From assembly GCA_026399025.1 (NCBI GenBank), contig JAPLRU010000040.1, positions 1 to 32,870 of the forward strand: a stretch of DNA of 32,870 bases, read 5' to 3'. Below, piece by piece: positions 24,302-32,870 of the stretch; the stretch's first letter is position 1, and every line of letters starts with the position of its first letter. The translations under genes were made by a program, and so were the position numbers. The notes below the pieces were generated by a model that saw only the letters and a list, made by a program, of their open reading frames with translations, was not told the origin of the DNA and ran no database searches. This stretch comes from Methylobacter sp. Lineage in GTDB: Bacteria > Pseudomonadota > Gammaproteobacteria > Methylococcales > Methylomonadaceae.

Positions 24302-25996
24302 ATGAAAATTGCTTTATTCGCGGTATTGGTTGTTTTGCTTAATGGTTTGTTAGGCTGGTCAATCAACTTACCTCAAAATGTAGGGTCTGATGTTCCATCC
24401 GGAAAATTAGGCAGTCTCTCATTCGCTCCGTTTCGCGAAGGCCAAGGGCCTTTGGAAGAAAAATTCCCAACTCCAGAACAAATTGACGCGGACTTACGCT
24501 TGATGGGTGAAAAAACCCACACTATTCGCACTTATGCCAGTAATGGCGGCAGTATGCCGGTCATTCCCGCGTTGGCGCGAAAGCATGGTTTGCTGATGAT
24601 TCAAGGTGCCTGGTTAAGCCCTATAAAAGCGGACAATAGAGCGGAAATCGACGAAGTTATCCGTTCCGCCAACGCCAACCCCGATGTGGTCAAACGGATT
24701 ATCATAGGTAATGAAGTGTTATTACGCGGCGACCTGGATTCTAACAAGCTGATTGAATACATACGCGAAGTTAAACGCTCGGTTAAACAGCCGGTTTCTT
24801 ATGCCGATGTGTGGTCGATGTATATGAAGCATCCGGAGTTAATCCAGGAAGTGGATTTTATTACCATCCACATCCTGCCCTATTGGGAAGACGAGCCCAT
24901 TACTGTTGATCAAGCGCCGGCGCATATCGAGCGCATTTTTAAACAAGTTCGGCAGGAGGCCGACAAGATTGCTCCCGGCAAACCTATACTGATCGGTGAG
25001 TCAGGCTGGCCGGGTGCAGGCCGTCAACGCGGCTGGTCGGTGCCTGGCGTGGTCAACGAAGCAAAATTCATCCGCGCTTTAATTAAAGTCGCCAATAAAA
25101 ACGGCTTCGATTACAACATCGTCGAAGCCTTTAACCAATCCTGGAAAAGCCAACTTGAAGGCGTGGTCGGGGCCAACTGGGGGCTTTATTCGGTTGACCG
25201 CAAAGAGGTTTTTCCTTTGACCGGCCTAGTCTACGAAAATCCCGATTGGATTAATGTCGTGGTAGCATCCACCCTACTTTTTTTAATTATCGTTGCCTAC
25301 AGTTGGACCGCGTTACATTCGTTATCCTCATTGCATCTGGTGTTCTTTTTACTGTTTTCGCAGTTGCTTAGCCTACTGCTGGCTAACATGACCGAGAACC
25401 TCTGGTATACCAGTTACAGCGACTGGCAGCGTTTGCAGACGCTGTTAATCATAGGCTTAAATGCCGTTTTGGCCGGTTTGATAGTGCAACGCAGCCTGGA
25501 TTTGTTAAACGGCAAGACGGCCAACCTGAAATTGGGTGCTTGGATTTATACGCTGTATATCCTGTTTGCCGGATTTGCCGTTTATAAAACCTTCGGCTTG
25601 GTGCTGGATGGACGTTATATCAGCTTTCCTACGGCTGCTGTTTATATCCCGGTTGTGGGTATGCTCGGTTTAACGATCGTCAACCATATCATCGCACCGT
25701 CACGATCACTAAAAGCCGTTGAGATTAGCCGATTGACAGGACATCGAAATAGTCAAGCCGATCAGGATAAGATAGTCGGCTATACCTTGCTGGCGGTAGG
25801 TCTGGCTCTTGTTCTTTGGGAAACCAAAGCATTTATGGTAGGCCGCGACTTTATTCTTGCTTATGCGAATGTCGGCGAAAGAATAGCCATGGCTTTTGTT
25901 TTTTCGGTAAGCAATTTTCAGCTGGTAGTATGGCTCATCTGTTTAGCCATGCTTGCGTTGCCGCTGCTGGCGAGTAGCGATAGAACCGATAAATAA
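24302..25996 (+). CDS. Membrane-anchored GH17 beta-1,3-glucan enzyme
   Basis: 564 aa. An N-terminal hydrophobic segment (residues 3-19) precedes a GH17 (beta/alpha)8 domain, residues about 38-310. The catalytic acid is Glu138 in IIIGNEVLLRG and the nucleophile Glu233 in ILIGESGWPG, both intact. About seven transmembrane helices follow from residue 320 on. GH17 enzymes cut or transfer beta-1,3-glucan; a periplasmic catalytic domain tied to the inner membrane suits glucan trimming or branching during export. No glycosyltransferase gene is adjacent. Start at ATG 24302, with weak ribosome-binding sequence. Confidence 0.85.
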   Translation: MKIALFAVLVVLLNGLLGWSINLPQNVGSDVPSGKLGSLSFAPFREGQGPLEEKFPTPEQIDADLRLMGEKTHTIRTYASNGGSMPVIPALARKHGLLMIQGAWLSPIKADNRAEIDEVIRSANANPDVVKRIIIGNEVLLRGDLDSNKLIEYIREVKRSVKQPVSYADVWSMYMKHPELIQEVDFITIHILPYWEDEPITVDQAPAHIERIFKQVRQEADKIAPGKPILIGESGWPGAGRQRGWSVPGVVNEAKFIRALIKVANKNGFDYNIVEAFNQSWKSQLEGVVGANWGLYSVDRKEVFPLTGLVYENPDWINVVVASTLLFLIIVAYSWTALHSLSSLHLVFFLLFSQLLSLLLANMTENLWYTSYSDWQRLQTLLIIGLNAVLAGLIVQRSLDLLNGKTANLKLGAWIYTLYILFAGFAVYKTFGLVLDGRYISFPTAAVYIPVVGMLGLTIVNHIIAPSRSLKAVEISRLTGHRNSQADQDKIVGYTLLAVGLALVLWETKAFMVGRDFILAYANVGERIAMAFVFSVSNFQLVVWLICLAMLALPLLASSDRTDK

Positions 25997-26037
25997 ATAC
26001 CCGACACGCAATATCAATATTTGATGGGAATTTTATT

Positions 26038-26193
26038 ATGGCAACAGGTACATTCGATACACACAAGTTTGTTCGAAAAAAGGATTTGCAGATTGAATTG
26101 GCCCCCATTAAAGCCGATCTCAACCTACTCAAATGGATGATGGGCGCTCTTATCGCCCTTGCCGTCGCCAATTTCTCCAAGCAATTTTTATGA
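26038..26193 (+). CDS. 51-aa DUF1640-like mini protein
   Basis: Reads MATGTFDTHKFVRKKDLQ, then a short helix and a terminal membrane segment (WMMGALIALAVANF). The start TFDTHKFV and the TM end match the two ends of DUF1640/CCDC90-like coiled-coil proteins, but the roughly 40-residue coiled-coil middle is missing, so this is either a short variant or an internally deleted remnant. Located 41 nt after the GH17 stop. Confidence 0.55.
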   Translation: MATGTFDTHKFVRKKDLQIELAPIKADLNLLKWMMGALIALAVANFSKQFL

Positions 26194-26319
26194 AGCCCTT
26201 AGATTGAATTATGACCTCATCGCCATTGATTAATGTAGCGCTCTGCGAAGCTCTGACAATGGCGGTAAACAATAAAGCGCACCACAAAAACCTTAACCCG
26301 GCAGAAGACTAGGGAAAAT

Positions 26320-27090
26320 ATGCATAACATTAAATTATTCGAATCCGCCGATCACCGTTTTATTTTGCTCAACGAGAGCGAGCCCGGCGAAGAAGACGGC
26401 GTGCGTTCCAATCAGTATCTAATTACCCATCAAAATGACGGAGTGCTGCTTGATCCCGGCGGTTTTGGCGTAATGCCTCGGGTGCTGGTGGAAATGCTGC
26501 GCTATGTGGTGCCGGAGCAAATTAAAGCTATTTTCCTGTCGCATCAGGACCCTGATATTGTCGGCGGCTTATCGACATGGCTGGAACTGTGTCACTCGCC
26601 AGTGTATGTGTCGAGTATCTGGATACGCTTTTTACCCCATTACGGTTTAAAAAATATGGCGCGCTTTATCGGCGTACCCGATCAAGGCATGGACTGCGAA
26701 CCGTCTCCGGGGTTTCAGCTAAAAATCGTACCTGCGCATTTTTTACATTCCGAAGGCCAAATTAATGTCTACGACCCAATTGCCAAAATCCTGTTTAGCG
26801 GAGACATCGGGGCGGCCATGCTGCCTATGGATAAAAACGATGCGTTTGTAGATGACTTTGCCGGTCATATTCCTTATATCAAAGGTTTTCACCGTCGCTA
26901 CATGTGTTCCAATAAGGCGATACGCTGCTGGTTGGACACGATTGCAGACTTGGATATTAGGATGATCGCCCCTCAACACGGGCCGGTTTACCGTGGCGCT
27001 GCGGTGCGGGACTTTTTAAATTGGCTCAAAGATCTGCAATGCGGCATTGATTTGATGCAGTCCGGCGGACATTTTGCGCAAGAGGATTAA
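26320..27090 (+). CDS. ODP-type metallo-beta-lactamase-fold di-iron protein
   Basis: 256 aa. Metal ligands visible are LSHQDPDIVGG (a variant HxxxD, the family's first motif), AHFLHSEG, SGDIGAA and PQHGPVYRG. The fold and the HxxPD-type first motif fit the flavodiiron/ODP branch of metallo-beta-lactamases. ODP domains bind O2 at a di-iron site and serve as oxygen sensors. No flavodoxin domain is attached, which argues against an oxygen-reducing FprA enzyme. The stop is 2 nt before the GGDEF-EAL gene, so the two are probably an operon and a sensor-output pair. Confidence 0.78.
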   Translation: MHNIKLFESADHRFILLNESEPGEEDGVRSNQYLITHQNDGVLLDPGGFGVMPRVLVEMLRYVVPEQIKAIFLSHQDPDIVGGLSTWLELCHSPVYVSSIWIRFLPHYGLKNMARFIGVPDQGMDCEPSPGFQLKIVPAHFLHSEGQINVYDPIAKILFSGDIGAAMLPMDKNDAFVDDFAGHIPYIKGFHRRYMCSNKAIRCWLDTIADLDIRMIAPQHGPVYRGAAVRDFLNWLKDLQCGIDLMQSGGHFAQED

Positions 27091-27092
27091 GC

Positions 27093-29276
27093 ATGAGTAG
27101 TCTATCTCAGCCTAGTCATTTGGAGGTTTTGCGCTTTAGGGTTATCAGCCAGATTGCCGAAATCCTGGAAAATCAATCGCGAACTCAACGTTATGCGATG
27201 AGCTTATCCGAGCTTAATCATAGCGTGCATCAAGAGATTGTCAGTAAGTTGATGGCGACTATGGCGACTTTGGCCGGCGACGATTCCTCTGCGATGATTG
27301 CCCTGATCCCAACCATTACGCATATCGTCGAAACCTGCACCCGGCTGGATCGCAGCCTGAATTTACTGTTCCGGCAACGCAGTGAGCAGTGGGCATCCGG
27401 CGACCAACATATCCAGGATCTACTGATCGAGTTTAATGAAACCTTGCTGGAGCTGTCTTCCGTCTTAATCGAAAAAGACTTGCTGGAACGGCAAAGCCAA
27501 GTGTTGGAGCGCATTATCCTGTCGCACGAACACATCTCGCAATGGAAAGAGTTTGTACAGGAAATTTTGGTGGATTTTTACGCCATTTTCCCGTTTAACT
27601 TTTTTTATATCGCCTTTGTCGAAGAAAACGGCTTATCTCTGTATTTGTATTATTTGGGCCAGTGTTCGGATGAGATACGCGCCCAAGCCCGTGGTTTATT
27701 AAGTAAACAAATGCTGCAAAGCATCGGATTGCCCTCGGACGCAGCGCTGGATATTGAAGAATTTGATATTAACTGCGGCGCCGCAATCCAAACCGCTCGG
27801 GATATTCGTATGATCAGCGTACCGGTCCCCGACCATTCGCCGAACTTGGCCGGCCTGCTGGGGGTCGCCTACGCGGCCGAAAACAATCTATCGCCACAAG
27901 AAGCCAGCGTCATTCGGGCGATACTCGCAGTCATGGTCATGGTGGTCGGTTCCAGTAAAGTGCTATCGCGCACGTTGTTGGAACTGGAATATTATTCCGT
28001 GCACGATCCCCTGACCGGACTGCACAACCGCCGTCAGTTTAACGATATTTTGCGCTATGAAATCGGCCGTTCCGAGCGTCATAAGCACGAGTTTAGCGTA
28101 CTGATGCTGGATTTGGATGACTTTAAGGACATTAACGATTCCTACGGACATCCCACCGGGGATACCGCACTGTGCGCCATCTCCAATGTCTTGCTTGAAC
28201 ATACCCGCAACGGCGATTTGTGCGCTCGGGTAGGAGGAGACGAATTTGCCATCATCCTGACTGAAACCGGCCCTAAAGGCGCACGGATAGTCGCTGAAAA
28301 TGTAAGTCGCGCTTTGCGCGAAAAGGCCATAACATCGATACAAGGCAACCGTTTTCATTTGACGGTCTCAATCGGCGTCAGCAGTTTTCCCGCTGACGGC
28401 CAAACCATAGATCATCTGCTGGAAGGCGTCGACGCCGCCATGTACAAGGCCAAGGACATGGGTAAAGACAGCGTCTGCGCCTTCGATGCCACGGAAGAAC
28501 GGGTCAGCATTCGCACGACCCGCGATAATGCGGAAAATCTGCGCGAGGCCTTAAAAGAGGGTCGCATTGTGCCTTATTATCAATCGATTGTTAACTGCCA
28601 GACCGGCGAATTGTATGCCTTTGAAACGCTGGCCCGGCTTAAATCGCCAAACGGAGAGACGACCTCGGCGGCGATGTTTATCGAAACCATTGATAAATAC
28701 GGGTTGGCGCGGGAACTCGATCTCGCCATGATCAACAACGCTTTTGCCGCTAAACGCGCGTGCATGGATGCCGGCCGTCCGGAAGCGAACGCGAAAGTTT
28801 TTATCAATTTATCGGTGCAGGAAATTCAAGGCCGCGGCATTTTAGGCTATGCCGAAGAGCTTTGCCAACAACTGCAACTTCCTCCCGAAAGTATCGTTTT
28901 CGAATTGCTGGAACGCGAGGCGATTGGCGATATGACCAATATGCGCCGGTTCCTGACTAATTTGCGGCGTAAAGGTTTTGCCTTTGCGCTCGACGATTTC
29001 GGCACCGGTTATAACTCTTTCCATTATTTGCGCGAATTGCGTTTCGAATACGTCAAAATCGACGGTGCGTTCGTGCGCAATATAACAAACTCCAAAGTGG
29101 ATTATGCGTTGGTGCAAAACTTGTCCCGCTTGTGTCAGGATCTTGATATTCTGACCATTGCCGAATTTGTCGAAAATCAGGAAATTTGGGAAGCGCTCAA
29201 GAATATGGGTATCAATTACGCTCAAGGCTACCACATCAGTATGCCGCTACCTGAAATGCAGCAAACGCTGAGATGA
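27093..29276 (+). CDS. GGDEF-EAL bifunctional c-di-GMP enzyme
   Basis: 727 aa. Residues 1-300 form a helical, probably GAF-like sensory region without membrane helices. The GGDEF domain has an intact GGDEF near residue 380 and an RNGD inhibitory I-site (RxxD) five residues upstream. The EAL domain carries ETL in place of EAL near residue 511 but keeps the other key positions: ELLERE, DDFGTGYNSF, VKIDGAF, AEFVEN and YAQGY. Both synthase and phosphodiesterase activity look possible. The cytosolic form and the 2-nt gap to the ODP gene suggest O2-linked control of c-di-GMP. Confidence 0.92.
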   Translation: MSSLSQPSHLEVLRFRVISQIAEILENQSRTQRYAMSLSELNHSVHQEIVSKLMATMATLAGDDSSAMIALIPTITHIVETCTRLDRSLNLLFRQRSEQWASGDQHIQDLLIEFNETLLELSSVLIEKDLLERQSQVLERIILSHEHISQWKEFVQEILVDFYAIFPFNFFYIAFVEENGLSLYLYYLGQCSDEIRAQARGLLSKQMLQSIGLPSDAALDIEEFDINCGAAIQTARDIRMISVPVPDHSPNLAGLLGVAYAAENNLSPQEASVIRAILAVMVMVVGSSKVLSRTLLELEYYSVHDPLTGLHNRRQFNDILRYEIGRSERHKHEFSVLMLDLDDFKDINDSYGHPTGDTALCAISNVLLEHTRNGDLCARVGGDEFAIILTETGPKGARIVAENVSRALREKAITSIQGNRFHLTVSIGVSSFPADGQTIDHLLEGVDAAMYKAKDMGKDSVCAFDATEERVSIRTTRDNAENLREALKEGRIVPYYQSIVNCQTGELYAFETLARLKSPNGETTSAAMFIETIDKYGLARELDLAMINNAFAAKRACMDAGRPEANAKVFINLSVQEIQGRGILGYAEELCQQLQLPPESIVFELLEREAIGDMTNMRRFLTNLRRKGFAFALDDFGTGYNSFHYLRELRFEYVKIDGAFVRNITNSKVDYALVQNLSRLCQDLDILTIAEFVENQEIWEALKNMGINYAQGYHISMPLPEMQQTLR

Positions 29277-29312
29277 GGCTCGGGACTTATGCCTCCGCTA
29301 AAATCTAAAAAA

Positions 29313-29371
29313 TCACCACAAAGACGCACGAAGTTTTATAAAGCGCGTATTCTTTTGCGCCTTTGTGGTGA
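29313..29371. repeat. CACCACAAAG inverted repeat
   Basis: TCACCACAAAG (29313-29323) pairs perfectly with CTTTGTGGTGA (29361-29371). Related words recur nearby (CTTCGTGGTG near 29471, CACCACGAAG near 30666), which suggests a dispersed intergenic repeat. It may also terminate the GGDEF-EAL transcript. No gene is seen in 29277-29522. Confidence 0.5.
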
Positions 29372-29522
29372 TAATATTTCCAATACCGCTTTTATGAAAC
29401 AGCCCGCGCCGCTCAAACCCGCGTCACTCGTACTTAATTTAGCGAGGTCTCTTCTTTGTGAGCTGCGTGTCTTCGTGGTGTTATATTTTAGATTGATACG
29501 ATTCGGCATGCGCCTTATACGT

Positions 29523-30596
29523 CTACTGACCCAACTGTTTTAAAGCGGCGATAGCCTCCGCCAATCCTTGTTTTGCGGCCTTTCGATAGAGATCCGCGGC
29601 TTGTTTGTTATCCTTTGCCACACCCACGCCGGTTGCGTACATTTCGCCCAAATTGTATTGAGCATGAGCATCACCTTGCGCTGCAGCCTTGCCGTACCAA
29701 GAAACGGCAAGGCTGTTATCCTTTATCACGCCCTGCCCTTTCGCATACATCAAGCCCAGATTATATTGCGCAATCACATCGCCCTGCTCTGCGGCCTTGT
29801 AACACCAATAAAAAGCCAGGTTATAATTTCGCTCCACGCCTTTTCCGGTCGCATACATAAAGCCCAATTTGGTTTGCGCTTCCCTATGCCCCCGTTTGGC
29901 CGCTTTGCTAAACCAGGCGACGGCTTGTTTATCATCCTTGGCTAGCTCCAGCCCATTGACATAGATCAAACCGATCTGGAACTGCGCCTCTGCATTGCCC
30001 TGCTCCGCCAACGGCAAGTAAAGCGCTAAGGCTTTTAAAACATGGCCTTGTTTGACTAACAACTTGGCTTTTTTTAATGTTTGTGCGATTTCTTGATTAA
30101 GCCGGACTGTTGCCGCGCTTGTTTTGTTATCGGGCGCGTACAGAAAAGCGATTGTCAATGCAATACCGACAATGCCCGCCGACAAAACCAGCCAATTTAT
30201 TTTTTTTGCACTGGCGAGCAATAAGCCATTAATGCCGATTCGCCAACTTTTATCGGCTGTTGCACTATCACTGGGTGCTGAACTTTTCGTACTCGTTGCC
30301 GGTGGTGCGACATAAGCTTTGGCAATTAATGTCATTACCCGTTGCGCTTCATCGGCGGCCTGCTCCCGTTCTTGCTTGTTTATCCATTGATCGTGCTCGG
30401 CTCTTTTATCCGGATCCGATAAAACAGCATAAGCTCCATTGATAATCTTTATTATCCGAAGCGCTTCTTCAGGGCCGCCTGTATATTTATCGGGATGGTA
30501 ATTTTGACAAAGTGTTTTATAAGCGGCTTTGATAACGCTGGCAGGCGCATTGCGCGAGACATTCAAGTTGTCATAATGGGTTTTAAATTTAGCCAT
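29523..30596 (-). CDS. DnaJ-domain, single-TM, Sel1-repeat protein
   Basis: 357 aa from ATG 30596 (MAKFKTHYDNLNV). Residues 4-70 are a J domain with the essential HPD (CQNYHPDKY), which stimulates DnaK. A membrane helix follows (about residues 130-152, WLVLSAGIVGIALTIAFLY). The C-terminal half is four to five Sel1 repeats (AEAQFQIGLIYVNG..., AQYNLGLMYAKG...), a protein-binding solenoid on the far side of the membrane. The combination suggests recruiting DnaK to a membrane complex; the partner is unknown. The longest frame begins seven codons earlier. Confidence 0.85.
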   Translation of the reverse strand: MAKFKTHYDNLNVSRNAPASVIKAAYKTLCQNYHPDKYTGGPEEALRIIKIINGAYAVLSDPDKRAEHDQWINKQEREQAADEAQRVMTLIAKAYVAPPATSTKSSAPSDSATADKSWRIGINGLLLASAKKINWLVLSAGIVGIALTIAFLYAPDNKTSAATVRLNQEIAQTLKKAKLLVKQGHVLKALALYLPLAEQGNAEAQFQIGLIYVNGLELAKDDKQAVAWFSKAAKRGHREAQTKLGFMYATGKGVERNYNLAFYWCYKAAEQGDVIAQYNLGLMYAKGQGVIKDNSLAVSWYGKAAAQGDAHAQYNLGEMYATGVGVAKDNKQAADLYRKAAKQGLAEAIAALKQLGQ

Positions 30597-30765
30597 AAAA
30601 TTTTCGCGCATTCCCAAGCGCTTGAAACTGTGGAAGTAATATCAAAATCAGTTTAAAAACCTATTCACCACGAAGGCTTTTACTTTTGTTCTCAAACGAT
30701 GGGAATGCGATGGCGAAGCTCCGATTTTGCGTGAAGTAAGGTTTTGCTTGAATGATCCCTGCTCA

Positions 30766-31596
30766 TCAACCAACAAGCTTGATCCCGCTTTCATCGATAG
30801 TGATTAATTGTTGCTTGTACAGTGCGCCGATAGCCTGTTTAAAGACTTTTTTACTAACTCCGAATGCGGCGTAGATAGCTTCCGGCGGACTTTTATCGCT
30901 CAACGTCAATGCGCCGTTATTGGTCTTCAATTTGGCTATGATGCGGTCGGTCAGCGATACTACCTTACCATAACCCGGCTGATGCAAACTGAGATCGATT
31001 TTACGATCTTCCCGTATCTGCTTGATATAACCGTCCAGCTTTTGGCCTTTTCTAATCGGCCGAAACAGCTCATTTTCGTACAACATGCCCCAGTAACTAT
31101 TGTTAATGATGGCTTTAACGCCCAGATCGGACTTATCGGCGATGATCAACGACACTTTTTGGCCGACTTCAAAATCAAGCGCTTCATCACTGAGTAACTT
31201 GTCAATCTTGGTCGTCGCTGCAATGCGGCTTTGCTCGTCGAGAAACACTTTGACCAAGTAAGACCGCCCTACTTCCATCTCGTGGTATTGTTCGCTAAAC
31301 GGAACCAACAGATCTTTAGGCAAGCCCCAATCCAGGAATGCTCCGACATAATTCAGCGAAACTACTTTCAGCCAAGCTATATCGCCCACCTCGGCCAACG
31401 GCTTTTTAGTGGTAGCGGCCAGATGACCTTCCGAATCGACGTAGACAAATACCTCCAAAGTATCGCCGAGCTGACAGTTTGCAGGCGGTTTTTTGTCAGC
31501 CAACAGTACTTTGCCGGAAGTTCCGTCGTCCAGATAGACGTTGGCGCCTTGTTGTTTAACTACGTTCAGCTTATTAATTTTGCCTATATTTATCAT
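30766..31596 (-). CDS. CvfB-like S1 RNA-binding protein
   Basis: 276 aa, the length of CvfB/YitL. It has repeated S1-like beta barrels (two with 'LAATTK' or 'IAATTK' ends at residues 60 and 125), a third S1 domain, and a C-terminal winged helix (PPEAIYAAFGVSKKVFKQAIGALYKQQLI). CvfB binds RNA and affects virulence and translation in Gram-positives; the gammaproteobacterial homologs are little studied. It stands alone. Confidence 0.85.
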   Translation of the reverse strand: MINIGKINKLNVVKQQGANVYLDDGTSGKVLLADKKPPANCQLGDTLEVFVYVDSEGHLAATTKKPLAEVGDIAWLKVVSLNYVGAFLDWGLPKDLLVPFSEQYHEMEVGRSYLVKVFLDEQSRIAATTKIDKLLSDEALDFEVGQKVSLIIADKSDLGVKAIINNSYWGMLYENELFRPIRKGQKLDGYIKQIREDRKIDLSLHQPGYGKVVSLTDRIIAKLKTNNGALTLSDKSPPEAIYAAFGVSKKVFKQAIGALYKQQLITIDESGIKLVG

Positions 31597-31660
31597 AATT
31601 TATTACGCATCGTTTCCATGGTTCAGCGTCACGATTAGCAAGCGCTGAAGCGTTCCAGAC

Positions 31661-31688
31661 GCATTCCCGCGACGGAGTGTGGGAATGC
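31661..31688. repeat. Palindromic intergenic repeat, short form
   Basis: GCATTCCC (31661-31668) pairs with GGGAATGC (31681-31688), loop of 12 nt, followed by TTAATTTTT. Similar words make up the larger repeat at 150-240. It may serve as terminator on the plus strand. The rest of the 302-nt gap 31597-31898 shows no gene; a poor sigma-70-like pair (TTCACA 31836, TAAAAT 31861) lies ahead of ycgR. Confidence 0.45.
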
Positions 31689-31898
31689 TTAATTTTTCGG
31701 CTGGCTTGTTTTGCCGATTGTGTGTTCGGCAAGTTTTACCCGTTGCTGCGCCGCTTGATCAAACAATATCATACCTCAACCTTGCCTTAGATGTGTTGAT
31801 CCGGGAATATTCAAACCAGTAATATTACCCATTTCTTCACATAGTGGTTTATATCTAGGCTAAAATCAGTAGGGCTTAAATGTAACAGAGGAGCGGAT

Positions 31899-32693
31899 AT
31901 GCTAAAACAATTGAAAAACTTGTTGCCGATAAATATTTTTAAAAAACAAAATACTAAGAATGATCTCAACCGCTCCGGAAATCCGAATTTCCTTATCGAG
32001 CCTAACAAAATAAACAAGGTGCTGCGCGAAATCGAGGCTACCTTTCTGCTCTGTACCGTTCAGGTCGACGGCTCCAAAAGAAGCTACGGCACCTCGATTC
32101 TGAAAATTGAGAGCGCTACAAATACTATCGTTCTCGATGAGTTAATTCCCAAGGAAGGCAATGTTCTACTGCAAGAAAAAAAAGCACTCAAACTCTCAAC
32201 GTTTCATCAGGGCCTTCATTTAGCCTTCAATCTCTCGCATATAGAAAGCGGTATCGAAAACGGTGTGACTTATTATAAAGCACCGCTACCGGAGCGTATT
32301 TTTTACCCGCAACGCAGAAAATCGCCCCGCGTAAAAGTCAGCTTGATGGACCTCTCGTTTAGCGGCATTGCGCAAGGAGGCACCTTAGTCAGAGGTCATG
32401 TTTTCGACTTGTCGCAAGAGGGCGCGGGCATCAATGTCAACTTTCCTATGCATACAGACCCCATTCAGCGCGGCGATAAACTCAAAAAATGTCAAATCGT
32501 CTTTGACAATTTCACGATGAGTTTCGATTTTTTGGTGTACCTTGTTAAGCCTTTAGCAACCGGCTCTTCCAAGGTACAGATAGGTGGTTTGTTCGAAAAT
32601 ATTTCCAGTAAGAACCAATCGAAATTAGAAAACTTTATTACATCCGTAGAACTCACCGAGATCAGGAAGCGACGCAAGACTAGAACTCCCTGA
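31899..32693 (+). CDS. ycgR: YcgR-like c-di-GMP-controlled flagellar brake
   Basis: 264 aa. An N-terminal YcgR/PilZN barrel (about residues 30-130) is followed by a PilZ domain with RRKSPR (RxxxR, about residue 139) and DLSQEG (DxSxxG). YcgR binds c-di-GMP and slows the flagellar motor. GAGGAG precedes ATG 31899. The C-terminal tail is Lys/Arg-rich. No flagellar genes are in the window. Confidence 0.85.
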   Translation: MLKQLKNLLPINIFKKQNTKNDLNRSGNPNFLIEPNKINKVLREIEATFLLCTVQVDGSKRSYGTSILKIESATNTIVLDELIPKEGNVLLQEKKALKLSTFHQGLHLAFNLSHIESGIENGVTYYKAPLPERIFYPQRRKSPRVKVSLMDLSFSGIAQGGTLVRGHVFDLSQEGAGINVNFPMHTDPIQRGDKLKKCQIVFDNFTMSFDFLVYLVKPLATGSSKVQIGGLFENISSKNQSKLENFITSVELTEIRKRRKTRTP

Positions 32694-32745
32694 TGTTTGC
32701 TTTATCAATTATTTATTAAATACATTTTAAGTAACTACTCGCCCC

Positions 32746-32868
32746 CTAAATATCAAACTTACCCGCCAAAGCCAATTGCACAGCAATGAGCGGGTTATAT
32801 CCCTTATTTGCCATAGTTTGCAAATAGCTTGAAATGCGGCAATAGGCCTTGGCATAATCTTCCGACCG
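32746..32868 (-). CDS. Partial ORF, possible transposase C-terminus
   Basis: The last 40 residues of an ORF that enters from the right edge: RSEDYAKAYCRISSYLQTMA, then NKGYNPLIAVQLALAGKFDI and a TAG stop. The phrase pattern reminds me of C-termini of transposases, but I cannot name the family from this fragment. Confidence 0.35.
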   Translation of the reverse strand, partial: RSEDYAKAYCRISSYLQTMANKGYNPLIAVQLALAGKFDI

Positions 32869-32870
32869 AA

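Overview
The window looks like chromosome from a gammaproteobacterium, most likely a methanotroph of the Methylococcales. This assignment is inference. It rests on a gammaproteobacterial-type dif site, a YajD/YcgR/DeaD gene complement, and scattered 'GTTCCCACGC'-type palindromic intergenic repeats of a kind I associate with those genomes. There are no rRNA or tRNA genes and no CRISPR array.

Layout. 1-493: palindromic intergenic repeats and a leader hairpin. 494-7594: one giant RTX calcium-binding protein (about 2366 aa) built from 13 copies of an unusual module. 7901-9743: a single-domain PilZ protein, the HNH protein YajD (minus) and a DnaQ-type 3'-5' exonuclease. 9796-11586 (minus): the DEAD-box helicase DeaD. 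12077-15138: a two-gene operon (Fe-S/CCG oxidoreductase and an AAA ATPase with overlapping stop/start). 15151-16554 (minus): an APC amino-acid permease. 16791-17897: an isopropylmalate/isocitrate dehydrogenase-family enzyme.

18078-24070 is the most interesting part. A near-perfect dif site (18078-18105) marks the chromosome terminus and is occupied by a 5.7-kb element (18095-23812). The element has a filamentous-phage-type core: an HTH repressor resembling DUF3693, a divergent gene II/X-like Rep with a frameshift, a DUF1293-like probable ssDNA-binding protein, several unknown genes, and a Ner-like regulator. Its right end carries two inverted dif-like XerC/XerD sites that fold into one 98-nt hairpin, the architecture of the CTXphi attP. 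I see no Zot/pI ATPase, no pIII adhesin and no obvious major coat protein. It is therefore either a satellite that depends on a helper inovirus or an inovirus-like element with unrecognised structural genes. Beyond it lies the left end of a second, truncated relative (about 23813-24070).

24302-32693 is ordinary chromosome with a c-di-GMP theme: a membrane GH17 enzyme, a mini DUF1640-like peptide, an ODP-type metallo-beta-lactamase protein 2 bp upstream of a GGDEF-EAL protein, a DnaJ-Sel1 membrane protein (minus), a CvfB-like S1 RNA-binding protein (minus) and YcgR. With the PilZ protein at 7901, four genes here make, break or sense c-di-GMP. The right edge holds the C-terminus of a possible transposase.
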